This document shows, one piece after another, positions 1 through 8,711 of a DNA stretch of 46,506 nucleotides. Position 1 is the stretch's first letter. Each line of letters starts with the position of its first letter. The notes under the pieces are model-generated. The model saw nothing but the letters and a program-made list of their open reading frames with translations, searched no databases and was not told where the DNA came from. Both the position numbers and the translations under genes were made by a program. Origin of the DNA: a bacterium (GTDB lineage: Bacteria > Cyanobacteriota > Vampirovibrionia > Gastranaerophilales > Gastranaerophilaceae); the NCBI GenBank assembly GCA_017409065.1, contig JAFQTK010000015.1, positions 1 to 46,506 of the forward strand, in the 5' to 3' direction.

Positions 1-288
1 TATACACATAAAAATATTTTTAAAAACAAATGCAAAAATGATTAAACTTGCAATTAAAAGCATATTATCAGCTAAAAAAGGAACTTCTTTAAATATAGGA
101 ATAAATTGAGCATCAACACTATCTTCTTTTTGCAACAAAAGCAAAATAAGAGGAAATATTAGTGCTATTCCCATAAACTCTAAAAAGCCTGCAATTACTG
201 ACATTATTAGCAATACAATTATTTTGAGTTCATAACCTTTTAAAAATAAGGCTAAAATTTTTTTAAAATATGCCCCAACTCCAATCAT
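1..288 (-). CDS. ABC transporter permease/ATP-binding protein, N-terminal part (partial)
   Basis: The open frame runs off the left edge; only the first 96 residues are present. It begins with an amphipathic stretch (MIGVGAYFKKILALFLKGY), then a hydrophobic helix at about residues 22-46 with a small-residue pattern (MSVIAGFLEFMGIALIFP), and a second hydrophobic segment near residues 75-95. That arrangement, with the glutamate in the first helix, is typical of the first transmembrane domain of exporter-type ABC half-transporters of the PglK/MsbA kind that flip lipid-linked sugars. The ATPase domain would lie outside the window, so the type cannot be confirmed. The ATG overlaps the TGA of the upstream gene (ATGA), which indicates translational coupling. 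The family call is an inference from the helix pattern alone. Confidence 0.55.
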   Translation of the reverse strand, partial: MIGVGAYFKKILALFLKGYELKIIVLLIMSVIAGFLEFMGIALIFPLILLLLQKEDSVDAQFIPIFKEVPFLADNMLLIASLIIFAFVFKNIFMCI

Positions 289-998
289 TCAACCCTCTCA
301 AAATACCTTTTAACATAAAAATTACACGAGTTTTGAATCGAATCCGCGATCCCTGAATATTCATCAAGATTACCCAATAATTTTAATATTTTAGCAATTT
401 TCTCATCTATTGTATAGTCCCCAAAACTAATTGCTCGTTTCATTAACTCAGCCAATCTTTTGTTTTGCTCAAATTTATCAAATTTTTCTAACAATGCACC
501 GACGGCCTCAAAGCACCAATACAAATTAAACAAGCGTACAGTTAAAAAATTTTTTTGATTTTTATCCGGATTGTCAATACGAAAGAATATATCTTCTAAC
601 TTTTTCAGCAAAAAATTTAACAAATAATTTTGATTTTTTAAAATAGGTAAAAATTCTATAACAAAACGACAAATGTTAGGATTAACATCACAAACAGCAT
701 CTACATAAACAGGGTAGAATCCTTCATCATCTAAAACACTACAATTTTTTTCTAAAATAAGTTCTCTTAGTTTAATAGCCACAGCTTCTCTTATTGGTCC
801 ATCTTGCCCTGTTAAATGTGAAACCAATAAATTCGCTTGAGCAACAGCATGCAAATTTTCTAATTTTAATATTGCAATCTGTTTTTCAACATCATCATTT
901 TGAGTCAAAACATCAAATATTTCCTGCATTTTATACTCTTTATTACAAAGCTTAAATGCTTTTTCAAATATGTCTTTGTCTAAATTAATTACTTTCAT
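285..998 (-). CDS. HEAT-like alpha-solenoid protein, function unknown
   Basis: The 237-residue product has no signal peptide and no membrane segment. Residues about 30-130 form paired amphipathic helices, for example around VEKQIAILKLENLHAVAQAN and IREAVAIKLRELILEK, with the spacing of HEAT-type repeats. The rest is also helical and rich in Leu, Lys and Phe. Such proteins usually act as scaffolds; no catalytic motif is visible. The stop codon overlaps the start of the following ABC transporter gene, so the two are probably one transcript. The assignment to a HEAT-like fold is by eye and the repeats are weak. No known function is recognised. Confidence 0.6.
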   Translation of the reverse strand: MKVINLDKDIFEKAFKLCNKEYKMQEIFDVLTQNDDVEKQIAILKLENLHAVAQANLLVSHLTGQDGPIREAVAIKLRELILEKNCSVLDDEGFYPVYVDAVCDVNPNICRFVIEFLPILKNQNYLLNFLLKKLEDIFFRIDNPDKNQKNFLTVRLFNLYWCFEAVGALLEKFDKFEQNKRLAELMKRAISFGDYTIDEKIAKILKLLGNLDEYSGIADSIQNSCNFYVKRYFERVE

Positions 999-1111
999 AA
1001 AATAAATATAGCATAATCGGGGATGAAAAATCTCACAAAATAGTTTTAATATAGGATATGCATAAAAGAAAAATTATCTGATAATAATTTTAAAGAGTAA
1101 AGGAGCATAAA

Positions 1112-1291
1112 GTGAGAGAAATACTTGATTTTTTTAAAGATATATTTATGATTAATAAAGAACCAAAATATGTTATTGGGTTGTCGCAGTTCAATGTCCG
1201 AAAAAAAGAATTAGCAAAAACAACACAAACACCAAAAACTAAGAAAAGCATATTAAACTTCACAGACTTAATGAATAGCACTCCAAACTAA
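1112..1291 (+). CDS. Small conserved-looking protein of 59 residues upstream of aroQ
   Basis: A GTG-initiated frame of 59 codons lies 12 nt before aroQ. It has a good Shine-Dalgarno sequence (AGGAG, 6 nt before the GTG). The product starts MREILDFFKDIFMINKEPKY, an amphipathic helix, followed by a basic Lys/Thr-rich middle and ends FTDLMNSTPN. It is not hydrophobic enough to be membrane spanning. The frame is supported by the ribosome site, the tight spacing to aroQ with its own ribosome site, and the lack of a competing gene on either strand. I recognise no family. It could be a small regulatory or membrane-peripheral protein; no function is proposed. Confidence 0.6.
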   Translation: MREILDFFKDIFMINKEPKYVIGLSQFNVRKKELAKTTQTPKTKKSILNFTDLMNSTPN

Positions 1292-1303
1292 AAGGAAGAA
1301 TAA

Positions 1304-1750
1304 ATGAAATTACTACTAATTCACGGTCCAAACCTAAATTTACTTGGTGTTAGAGAACCGGATAAATACGGAAAAGAAAACTATGATGATATTAACAAAG
1401 CACTTTATGCGTACTGTTTCAAAATCAACGTAGAATTAGAGATATTTCAGAACAATTGCGAAGGAGCAATAGTCACAAAAATTCAAGAAGCCTTGAATAA
1501 TTGTGATGGAATAATTATAAACCCAGCAGCATATACTCACACTAGTGTCGCAATAAGAGATGCTATTGCAGCGGTTAACATTCCAACAATTGAAGTTCAC
1601 TTATCTAACGTATATGCACGAGAAGAATTTAGACACAAATCATTAATTGCCCCTGTTTGTTTAGGACAAATTGCCGGATTCAAATCTCACGGCTACAAAA
1701 TGGCGATAGATGCAATGTTAGAACACCTTAAACAAAATAATGAAGCTTAA
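1304..1750 (+). CDS. aroQ: 3-dehydroquinate dehydratase, type II
   Basis: The product catalyses dehydration of 3-dehydroquinate to 3-dehydroshikimate, the third step of the shikimate pathway, as a cytosolic dodecamer. At 148 residues it has the standard type II length. Visible signatures are GPNLNLLG near the N terminus, with Arg17 and the catalytic Tyr22 in the flexible lid (REPDKYGKE), the substrate-binding segment NPAAYTHTSVA at about 73-83, and EVHLSN with catalytic His99, followed by AREEFRHKS. The ATG has AGGAAG about 7 nt upstream. The last 11 nt overlap the next gene. The family call is secure; type II enzymes share no sequence with type I AroD. Confidence 0.97.
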   Translation: MKLLLIHGPNLNLLGVREPDKYGKENYDDINKALYAYCFKINVELEIFQNNCEGAIVTKIQEALNNCDGIIINPAAYTHTSVAIRDAIAAVNIPTIEVHLSNVYAREEFRHKSLIAPVCLGQIAGFKSHGYKMAIDAMLEHLKQNNEA

Positions 1751-2231
1751 AAATATAGTATTTAGCATTGTTTTTGTATTAATTTTACTTGGACAAAATT
1801 CATTTGCCCAAGATTATTCCGCATTAAAATCAAGATTAATTAATAATTTTCCAAACACTTTTGAAGGGAAACCAGTTCATCCCCGAACATATTCCTTTGG
1901 TATGGCAATAATCAATCAATTAATAGAAGATTTTAGGAAAATAGGATTTGACGAGTCAAATGCATACTGGCTACATGCAACGGATTATGTACTTTACGAT
2001 GCAAACACAAATAAAAGAATAGGAAACACCTACTGGATTGTTTATAAGTCAGAAGACGATAAAGTTATCGGAACCTATATGATGAACTGTGAAAACCCAG
2101 CAAATAACAGACTTATGCATACATCATACAAAATGTCTGGTGGTTCATATAAAATTAAAAAGAAAATAACTCTTCATAACTTTTCTCACATAGTTTGCAA
2201 ACAACAAACAAAAAGAATCCAAAGATTTTAA
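1740..2231 (+). CDS. Secreted or periplasmic protein of unknown function
   Basis: The 163-residue product has a clear signal peptide: MKLKN, a hydrophobic core at residues 6-17, and a likely cleavage after NSFA at residue 23. The mature part is about 140 residues with aromatic-rich beta-type segments (YWLHATDYVLYD, TYWIVYKSEDD) and only two cysteines (in MNCEN and VCKQ), which could form a disulfide. The gene overlaps the end of aroQ by 11 nt, so it is probably translated from the same message. No family is recognised. It ends 21 nt before the convergent gene with no evident hairpin terminator between them. Confidence 0.7.
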   Translation: MKLKNIVFSIVFVLILLGQNSFAQDYSALKSRLINNFPNTFEGKPVHPRTYSFGMAIINQLIEDFRKIGFDESNAYWLHATDYVLYDANTNKRIGNTYWIVYKSEDDKVIGTYMMNCENPANNRLMHTSYKMSGGSYKIKKKITLHNFSHIVCKQQTKRIQRF

Positions 2232-2252
2232 CACTGAAAAAGGCTTCTAAAA

Positions 2253-5200
2253 CTATGTTAATGCAACTTTTTTAAGCTGTGCAAAAGTTAAAAGTGACTG
2301 ATATTCCTTCTTTAAATCTTCAACAATATTTAATAAACCAAGTCTTGAAGCCAATGTAATTGCCTTTTCATACAATTTTTTTGCTGCAATCAAAGAAGAT
2401 GAACCTGATTCTTTACCGGATTCAAACATTTCTATATGATACTTCGCATAGAAATCATATAATTGAATATTCAAATATTCCAAGTTAAATTTCTTTGTAA
2501 TTAACAATGATTTATCAAGATACATCTTTGCAGCTGCAAAATCTCCTTTAATCAAGTACACCTCGGCTATTAATCGCTTAAACATAACTTGATAATAGAA
2601 AGAATTAATTTTTGGATTTTTAGCAACATCCAATGCATTTGTCGCTATCAATAATGCCTTATCTGAATCAGACCATTTCAAACATAAATCTGCCATCAAG
2701 TACCAAGTAAGCAAAGCACCTACGGCGATTTTTTCTTTTGCAAAGTATGTTATTTGGTCATTATAAATTTCCGCAGCTTTTGTAAAGTCACCTTCATTTT
2801 CTAAAAGTCTTGCCAATGCACTTTTCAAAAGGTTTTTACCTAGATAATCACCAACATTATTTGCAAATGTAACAGCTTCATACAAATAGTTTTTCATATT
2901 TGAAAAATCTTTTTTCATAAATCTTATAAGCACTTGCAACAAATTCAAACGACAAATCAAATCAACTTCAAGCTGTTCTTCTGCCTGAACCGCTGCCACC
3001 GTTTCGATTAATCTTTCAGCCTCTGCAATTTCTCCCTTCATGGTTGCAGCAAAAGCTTTTGTAAAAGATAATGCTAACTTATACTTCGGCAACTGCTCTA
3101 CATGTGCTGCAATTGCCTCTTCCAAAGATGCTATTACATCATAGACTTTATTATTCCCCTGCAAAATTAATGAATCAGCCAACACCAAGTTTGTTTCTAT
3201 CCAAGTTTCAAAAATCTTAGAGATAGGCAAATTGTAAACCGTATAGTTTTGGGATAAAGCATCTTCTAAATGCGGGTTGATATCATTTTCTATCACATTA
3301 ACCAATTGCTCATAACTACCCAAATTAAACATTGTTTTAATTTTACGAGTATTAATCAATGCAATTTCTAATTTGTATTTTTCAGGCGGAGTAAGCATTT
3401 TTACAACATTATCTACAATTTCTATGACCGCATTATAATTTCCGATACGATTTGCAGCAATTACAGCATGTGATGAAACATCAACAAAATTCGTAATGTC
3501 ATTTTTCTCTAAATCTAAGCTTAAAATTGTTGTCAAAAAGTCTAAAGACAACTCCGGCTCTGTCGAACACAACAACTTTCCTAATCGCAATTTAATATTT
3601 GAATCAATAGTTAGTTTGTTTTGCAAAGTTAACTCTAGATTCAATTTCAAACATTGTTTTTGAGCCAAGACATAGAGATTAACATCTCCTATATACGAAG
3701 ACAACTTCATAACCTGTGTCCATAATTCAAAAGCCCTGTCGGAATTTTTTGAATTTTGTGCCATCAAAGCTTTGTATGCAATATTAGTTAAACGCAATTT
3801 TTCAATAGTTAAAAGCATTTCACCTGAACACTGAGCAAATAGCTCATCTTGTTTAACATAGTCAAATAAATACTTCCACGCAACAAAAGTTGTAAACTTT
3901 GCCCAATCATCTTTTAATGGTTGGATAAAGGCAATAGATTCAAAGTATTGTATAATTTCATCTAGACCAGCTTTGTCCACACCAAGAACAGCTTGCAACA
4001 TTGTGAGATTAAACTTAACCCCCAACATTGCAGAATAAATCAACGCCCTATAAGCATCGGGGATTTCCGCTTTAAGCTTTTCCAGTCGCTTATGTATAAT
4101 CGATGCCAAATCAACAGGTGGCTCAAATGAATCTTTATCAACCAAACAAGTTAAAGTTGTTCCATCAAAATTAAAATATCCGGATTCATTCATATAAAGT
4201 AAAACTTGTCCCAAATAAGCAGGCGAGCCATTAGATGCCTTCACTATGATATCTAACAACTCATCAGAGAAAGGATTAAATCCGTTCAAAATATTTTTAA
4301 TTAACTCAACAGAGTATTCTCTACTTAATTTACCAATAAAAAATTTATCACACTGCTCTGCCGACATCTGTGCAAGCTGCAAAAATCCATCAATATTACG
4401 CTGAGTTTGTGCAGTTACAAGCAGCTTAAAATTATCGCCAAGTATTCCCTCTTTATGCATATCCGCCAATAGCTCAAACGAAGACGCATCTATCAAGTCA
4501 AAATCATCAATAGTCAAAATAGACTCGCCTTTTGATGATTCATTTACGAAAATTTTCTTTATCAAACTTTTTGTTTTTTCTTTATTATGCAAAATTTCTT
4601 CATAATATGAAGTTTTAGAAGGAAATAAAAAGTTAAACAAAATACTTGCATCATCCGAAGTTAATCCAAATATTTGCTCCAACATTTTGATAAAATCGGA
4701 TTCTTTCTGCTGTCCTTCTACAAAATAATTTGGCATGCCTGTTGCAGAAAGAAACAAATCTTGAAAAACACCAAAAGGTGACAACTGGGTAACAGGAGTA
4801 GCTTCCAACGCCCAAACAGAAATATTTGCAGCATTTATATCTTGTTTGATAAATTCGAGAATATGAGTCTTTCCATACCCTTCAGGAGCAATTATTGCAC
4901 ACAAATTACATTCTGAATTTATTAAAGAATTAACTACCAGACTTTTTACTTCTTGTTGTTCTTTTTCCTCATTTTCCAGTTCAACAGAAACTTCTTGCTC
5001 TGAAAAAGGTTTTTCTTCAATCCCAGCCTCTTCCATCTCTAAAGTTTCAGACTTGGATGTAACTTTGGGTGCATTTTCAACAGCATCCACATTATCAGCT
5101 GAAACTGTTTCTTGTACTTCAATTTCTGAATCAACAATGGTTTCTATAATTTCAATTTTTTCAACAAGAGAAGTCGAACATTTTCTGCAAACCTGAGCAG

Positions 5201-5387
5201 TAGGCAAGTTGTATGAACCGCAAGCAGAACATTTTCTCAACAATTCAGTCGCACAATTAACACAATTTAGGGCATTAACTTTATTCAAAGAACCACAAGA
5301 CGGACACTTTGAGCGAACCTTGACACCACAATTCGCACAGCGTAATGTCTTTTCTGAAACTTCCGTCTTACACTTCGGACAAAGCAT
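2253..5387 (-). CDS. Triple zinc-ribbon, STAND-type ATPase and TPR-repeat protein
   Basis: The 1044-residue product begins with three consecutive four-cysteine ribbons: CPKC/CANC (3-20), CPSC/CVNC (28-45) and CSAC/CRKC (53-70). An acidic, low-complexity linker follows (about 78-148). A P-loop ATPase domain comes next, with Walker A APEGYGKT at 167-174 and Walker B ILTIDDFD near 290-297, followed by a winged-helix-like region with HKRLEKLK near 430. From about 560 to the end the protein is a TPR-like solenoid. This order matches signal-transducing STAND ATPases of the MalT or cyclase-associated AAA type, where the TPR part senses a ligand or partner. It sits 3 nt after a sigma-like gene, suggesting joint work in one pathway. 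No output domain is seen; the ribbons may serve that role. Confidence 0.8.
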   Translation of the reverse strand: MLCPKCKTEVSEKTLRCANCGVKVRSKCPSCGSLNKVNALNCVNCATELLRKCSACGSYNLPTAQVCRKCSTSLVEKIEIIETIVDSEIEVQETVSADNVDAVENAPKVTSKSETLEMEEAGIEEKPFSEQEVSVELENEEKEQQEVKSLVVNSLINSECNLCAIIAPEGYGKTHILEFIKQDINAANISVWALEATPVTQLSPFGVFQDLFLSATGMPNYFVEGQQKESDFIKMLEQIFGLTSDDASILFNFLFPSKTSYYEEILHNKEKTKSLIKKIFVNESSKGESILTIDDFDLIDASSFELLADMHKEGILGDNFKLLVTAQTQRNIDGFLQLAQMSAEQCDKFFIGKLSREYSVELIKNILNGFNPFSDELLDIIVKASNGSPAYLGQVLLYMNESGYFNFDGTTLTCLVDKDSFEPPVDLASIIHKRLEKLKAEIPDAYRALIYSAMLGVKFNLTMLQAVLGVDKAGLDEIIQYFESIAFIQPLKDDWAKFTTFVAWKYLFDYVKQDELFAQCSGEMLLTIEKLRLTNIAYKALMAQNSKNSDRAFELWTQVMKLSSYIGDVNLYVLAQKQCLKLNLELTLQNKLTIDSNIKLRLGKLLCSTEPELSLDFLTTILSLDLEKNDITNFVDVSSHAVIAANRIGNYNAVIEIVDNVVKMLTPPEKYKLEIALINTRKIKTMFNLGSYEQLVNVIENDINPHLEDALSQNYTVYNLPISKIFETWIETNLVLADSLILQGNNKVYDVIASLEEAIAAHVEQLPKYKLALSFTKAFAATMKGEIAEAERLIETVAAVQAEEQLEVDLICRLNLLQVLIRFMKKDFSNMKNYLYEAVTFANNVGDYLGKNLLKSALARLLENEGDFTKAAEIYNDQITYFAKEKIAVGALLTWYLMADLCLKWSDSDKALLIATNALDVAKNPKINSFYYQVMFKRLIAEVYLIKGDFAAAKMYLDKSLLITKKFNLEYLNIQLYDFYAKYHIEMFESGKESGSSSLIAAKKLYEKAITLASRLGLLNIVEDLKKEYQSLLTFAQLKKVALT

Positions 5388-5390
5388 TCA

Positions 5391-5957
5391 TTAATACCCA
5401 ATTACATCATTCTTAATAATTTTCACTAATTCGTAAATTCTTTTGCAAACTTCGGACTGAGAAATTCCCAATTCAGCTGCAATAACTGATTGTTTTTTAA
5501 GCTCCACATATCTTTTTACAAAAATATCATAATATGCTCTTGATTCATCTGAAGAATTAGCCACCAAAACAGCTCTACAAACCTGTGCCAATAATTCTCT
5601 GTTAGCAACGGTTTCTGAAAAATCAGAATCCGGATCCGGTAGATTATCAAGAGTAAACTCAGATTTAGTAACAGATATTTGTTCTTCCACTTCAGGAACC
5701 ATATCCAAAGAAATAGTTGCAGGAGCCGCAACAAAATCATTTTTAACTCGACGAACACGCCCTGAATTTTTCAACACAGTAAGCATGGACGTATTTACAA
5801 CTTTCTTCAAATACGGTGCTATAAAGGAAATATCACCCGCGCTCTCAGCTATTGAAACAGAACGTCTAAGTGCTTCAGCAAGAAAATCCTCGCACAAATC
5901 CTCATTGCCTTGATACTTTGCATTTAATTTAATGTACTTTAATAACTCGCTATTCAT
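5391..5957 (-). CDS. Sigma-70-family-like (ECF-like) transcription factor
   Basis: The product is 188 residues from the ATG chosen here; an in-frame TTG at 5969 would add four residues, and neither start has a convincing ribosome site. The N-terminal third (EDLCEDFLAEALRRS, then FIAPYLKKVVNTSMLTVLK and a basic patch GRVRRVK) resembles sigma region 2. The C-terminal 35 residues (LKKQSVIAAELGISQSEVCK) form a region 4 helix-turn-helix. The linker between them is long and acidic. It therefore probably binds core RNA polymerase and redirects it, but the region 2 match is distant and a plain DNA-binding role is possible. It lies between the TonB-like gene upstream and the STAND ATPase gene downstream on the same strand. 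Confidence 0.65.
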   Translation of the reverse strand: MNSELLKYIKLNAKYQGNEDLCEDFLAEALRRSVSIAESAGDISFIAPYLKKVVNTSMLTVLKNSGRVRRVKNDFVAAPATISLDMVPEVEEQISVTKSEFTLDNLPDPDSDFSETVANRELLAQVCRAVLVANSSDESRAYYDIFVKRYVELKKQSVIAAELGISQSEVCKRIYELVKIIKNDVIGY

Positions 5958-5972
5958 ATCCCTAGTCAAAAC

Positions 5973-5998
5973 TTAATTAATTATATGTGATTAATTAA
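5973..5998. promoter_or_regulatory. AT-rich inverted repeat upstream of the sigma-like gene
   Basis: Nine-base arms TTAATTAAT and ATTAATTAA are separated by 8 nt, just upstream of the sigma-like gene in the gap after the TonB-like gene. The repeat covers a TATAAT-like hexamer on the minus strand (5980-5985). It could be an operator for autoregulation. The arms are partly self-palindromic and the DNA is AT-rich, so chance is a real alternative. Confidence 0.25.
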
Positions 5999-6010
5999 AT
6001 TCTAACACAC

Positions 6011-8536
6011 TTATATTGAAATAACCAGAATTACTTCTCTATCTCCAACATCTGAGGTCATTACAGGCGTATTTATATATTTTAAAGTTTGCTTAATGCT
6101 TTGTAACACAAGCTCATCGACCGACTTTGATCCACTTGATTCAACGACCTTAACATTCTTAACAGGAGCGTTATTTTTAACGGTCATAGAAACTTTAATT
6201 TTGTTATTATAAGCAAAATCATCAGTATCTAACAAATCTGATGCCAAATTAATCTTAATATTTTTTCCTGCAATTTGTAAATATTTGTTAAATATTGCAT
6301 CATTTGAAATTGATGTTGGAACTTGCCATGCAACAGATTTTAAAATCACAGGTGCTGCACCTGCCTGTTTAGATAATGATGAAACAATCTTTGTTTCAGC
6401 CGGTGGAGCAGCAGGAGGTTCTACAACTTTTGGCACTGATGGAACTTGCACAGGAACAACGGGTTCAGGCATGCTCTTTGGTAATTCCGCAGCTGGCGGC
6501 ATAGGAACATTTGCAAAATTATCATTTTTATCCATACTTGAAATATCATTTGGCATGTCAAAATCAGAAGTTCCTTTATTCAATAGTTGTTTAGATGCAA
6601 CAAACCCGCCAGCCAAAACAATAACAATTGCAACCAAAGCAATCAGACTATTTTTAGAATTTTTTGTTTTACTTGCAGTACTTGCCCCAACTAAACCTTC
6701 TCCCGGAAAACCTGCAGAACTAGCAGTATTTTCCTCATTGTATAGAACTTCAAAAACCTGCTCTTTTTCTTCAGATTCAGTATAATCTTGTTCTTTCATA
6801 GCCGAAGAACCAACAACTTGCTGTTCAACCTCATTTTTAGTAACTTGATTAATTGAATCCGATTCAACATTTAACGTACTCTGAGATGAGGGTTCTATTC
6901 CCAATATAGCTAAAACCTCAGAATCATCAATATTATCTTCATTTGTTTGTTCTACACCCAATAGTGACAACAACTCGTCATCCACAACTTCATTTGTATC
7001 AACTGAAGACAAAGTAACTTCTTCCTGTTGAGGTTGAGCAAATGAAACTCCTTCTTGCTGAGTTTCTTCTACAACATTTTCTTCTGAAAAGTGAACTTCC
7101 ATACCTTCCAAATCTGAATCAGAAAACTCTTCATCTTCAACAATATCAATATTTTCCACTTCGTCTTCATCAAAAGTAATCAACATCATTTCTGAATCTT
7201 GTTCACCACTTTCCTGAACATCATCTTGAATTTCTTCATCAGAATTAGCTTCATTCTCAACATCAGTTTGAACCTCAATCGGTAATTCAATAACCGGCTC
7301 ATCAACTATATTCTGTTCAATAAGTGATTCTGATTCATTCAGCAATGAGCCATCTTCCAGTAAATCATCAATTGAGTCTAAAGATTCCAACAAATCTTCA
7401 TCCAATAACTCCGATTGAGTCAAAAATTCATCATCTGATTTTTCAAATTGAATTGATGTTGATTCCGAAATTTGTTCTTTTTCATCTACAATAGACGGTT
7501 CAACTTCTTCAAATGTTAAATCATTTTGAGATTCTAAGTCATCACTTTCCAAAGATTCCAATAATTCCGGTAGTTCTTCTTCCTCTTGTAAGGAATCTTC
7601 TTCCAAGTCCAAAGTATTCAACTCATTAACTGACTCATTTTCAACTTCAGAATCAATTGTTTCTTCGTTATTCTCAAGTTCAGAAGCCATATTCATTGAC
7701 AAAGACTCTAAATCAACACCCAAATCAATATCTTCAGCACTTATTTCTTCAGGCGAATTATCGCTTAGTGCATTCAAATCATCCAACAGATATTCGTCTT
7801 CTGTCGAATCATCAAAAGATTCATCCACGCTTCCACCTAAAATAGATAAAAAGTCGTCTTCTAACAATTCAGGGTTATTATGAACATCCAAACAAACTCT
7901 ATCGAATCGTCCTAAATCTGCAAAAACAGCTCTTAATTCTTCTGAGTTATACAACAAGCATGCCAATTCAGATAAATCTTGTTCATCCAAATCTTCATCC
8001 ATAAAACCGGACATCAACTCAAAAAATCTCTCAGATACATCTGCTAATGTCATTTGAGAATCCAAAATTTCAATATCTTCAAACCCGTTTATACTTCTTA
8101 ATTTCGAAAGATTAACTTTTTTATCATATACGATTTTGCTATAATCTTTTGACATAAAATAACCCATAATTTCAGCTGTTTTTAAATCCTCTGAAATTCT
8201 GGCAACTACATAACCATATATATTTGAATGAATGTCATCATGCAACACATTAAACAACATTTCATCCGAATCCGGTTTTAAAATTATTAAATCAAAAACA
8301 TTGTTATTAACATAAAAGTCGAAAAGACGAGTTAATGCATAAAATCTTCTTCCGTAAAAAAGAGAATCTGACATTTCGACTAAAGCATTTTGTTTTTTAA
8401 ATGCAGACAAAATCAAATATTTCAAATAGATTTCTCTTCTATCATTTACATTTTCATAAGGTGATGCTACTGCAGCTGCATCTTTATTTTTCAAATCCAA
8501 TTCCAATAAATCGTTCATTGTCACACTCTTCTCCAT
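6011..8536 (-). CDS. Single-pass membrane protein with acidic cytoplasmic region and TonB-like C-terminal domain
   Basis: The 841-residue product has a folded N-terminal domain of about 230 residues (aromatic-rich, around SLFYGRRFYALTRLFDFYV), then about 370 residues dominated by Glu, Asp, Ser and Leu with no clear fold. One transmembrane helix follows at about 629-648 (SLIALVAIVIVLAGGFVA), then a Pro-rich spacer (about 670-715). The C-terminal 100 residues carry VKNVKVVESSGSKSVDELVL, the strand-helix pattern of TonB C-terminal domains. TonB proteins have a short cytoplasmic tail; here the cytoplasmic part is over 600 residues, so this is probably an envelope-to-cytoplasm signalling or anchoring protein rather than an energy transducer. 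It is the first gene of a set with the sigma-like and STAND genes. The N-terminal domain is not recognised. Confidence 0.7.
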   Translation of the reverse strand: MEKSVTMNDLLELDLKNKDAAAVASPYENVNDRREIYLKYLILSAFKKQNALVEMSDSLFYGRRFYALTRLFDFYVNNNVFDLIILKPDSDEMLFNVLHDDIHSNIYGYVVARISEDLKTAEIMGYFMSKDYSKIVYDKKVNLSKLRSINGFEDIEILDSQMTLADVSERFFELMSGFMDEDLDEQDLSELACLLYNSEELRAVFADLGRFDRVCLDVHNNPELLEDDFLSILGGSVDESFDDSTEDEYLLDDLNALSDNSPEEISAEDIDLGVDLESLSMNMASELENNEETIDSEVENESVNELNTLDLEEDSLQEEEELPELLESLESDDLESQNDLTFEEVEPSIVDEKEQISESTSIQFEKSDDEFLTQSELLDEDLLESLDSIDDLLEDGSLLNESESLIEQNIVDEPVIELPIEVQTDVENEANSDEEIQDDVQESGEQDSEMMLITFDEDEVENIDIVEDEEFSDSDLEGMEVHFSEENVVEETQQEGVSFAQPQQEEVTLSSVDTNEVVDDELLSLLGVEQTNEDNIDDSEVLAILGIEPSSQSTLNVESDSINQVTKNEVEQQVVGSSAMKEQDYTESEEKEQVFEVLYNEENTASSAGFPGEGLVGASTASKTKNSKNSLIALVAIVIVLAGGFVASKQLLNKGTSDFDMPNDISSMDKNDNFANVPMPPAAELPKSMPEPVVPVQVPSVPKVVEPPAAPPAETKIVSSLSKQAGAAPVILKSVAWQVPTSISNDAIFNKYLQIAGKNIKINLASDLLDTDDFAYNNKIKVSMTVKNNAPVKNVKVVESSGSKSVDELVLQSIKQTLKYINTPVMTSDVGDREVILVISI

Positions 8537-8631
8537 GCTTTTTAAACTTCTATACTTTATACGATTACAAACAAAAAAAAATTATTCCAAAATCTATCAC
8601 TTTGTAAAGTAATGTAACAAAATAAAAAAAA

Positions 8632-8660
8632 TTGCCAATATTATAGCAATAAAATATAAT
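8632..8660 (+). promoter_or_regulatory. Sigma-70-type promoter of the small gene at 8712
   Basis: TTGCCA (8632-8637) and a perfect TATAAT (8655-8660) are separated by exactly 17 nt. Transcription would start near 8667, giving a 5' leader of about 45 nt that ends in a perfect AGGAGGT ribosome site. This is one of the best matches to the housekeeping consensus in the window. Confidence 0.75.
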
Positions 8661-8711
8661 TATAGGTGTTAAGTAGTTACCTAGTGTTAATATTAATTCA
8701 GGAGGTAATAA

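Noticed and set aside
6900-7850. Repetitive DNA in the TonB-like gene
   Set aside because: The pattern is low-complexity acidic coding sequence (Glu, Asp, Ser, Leu codons), without exact tandem repeats.
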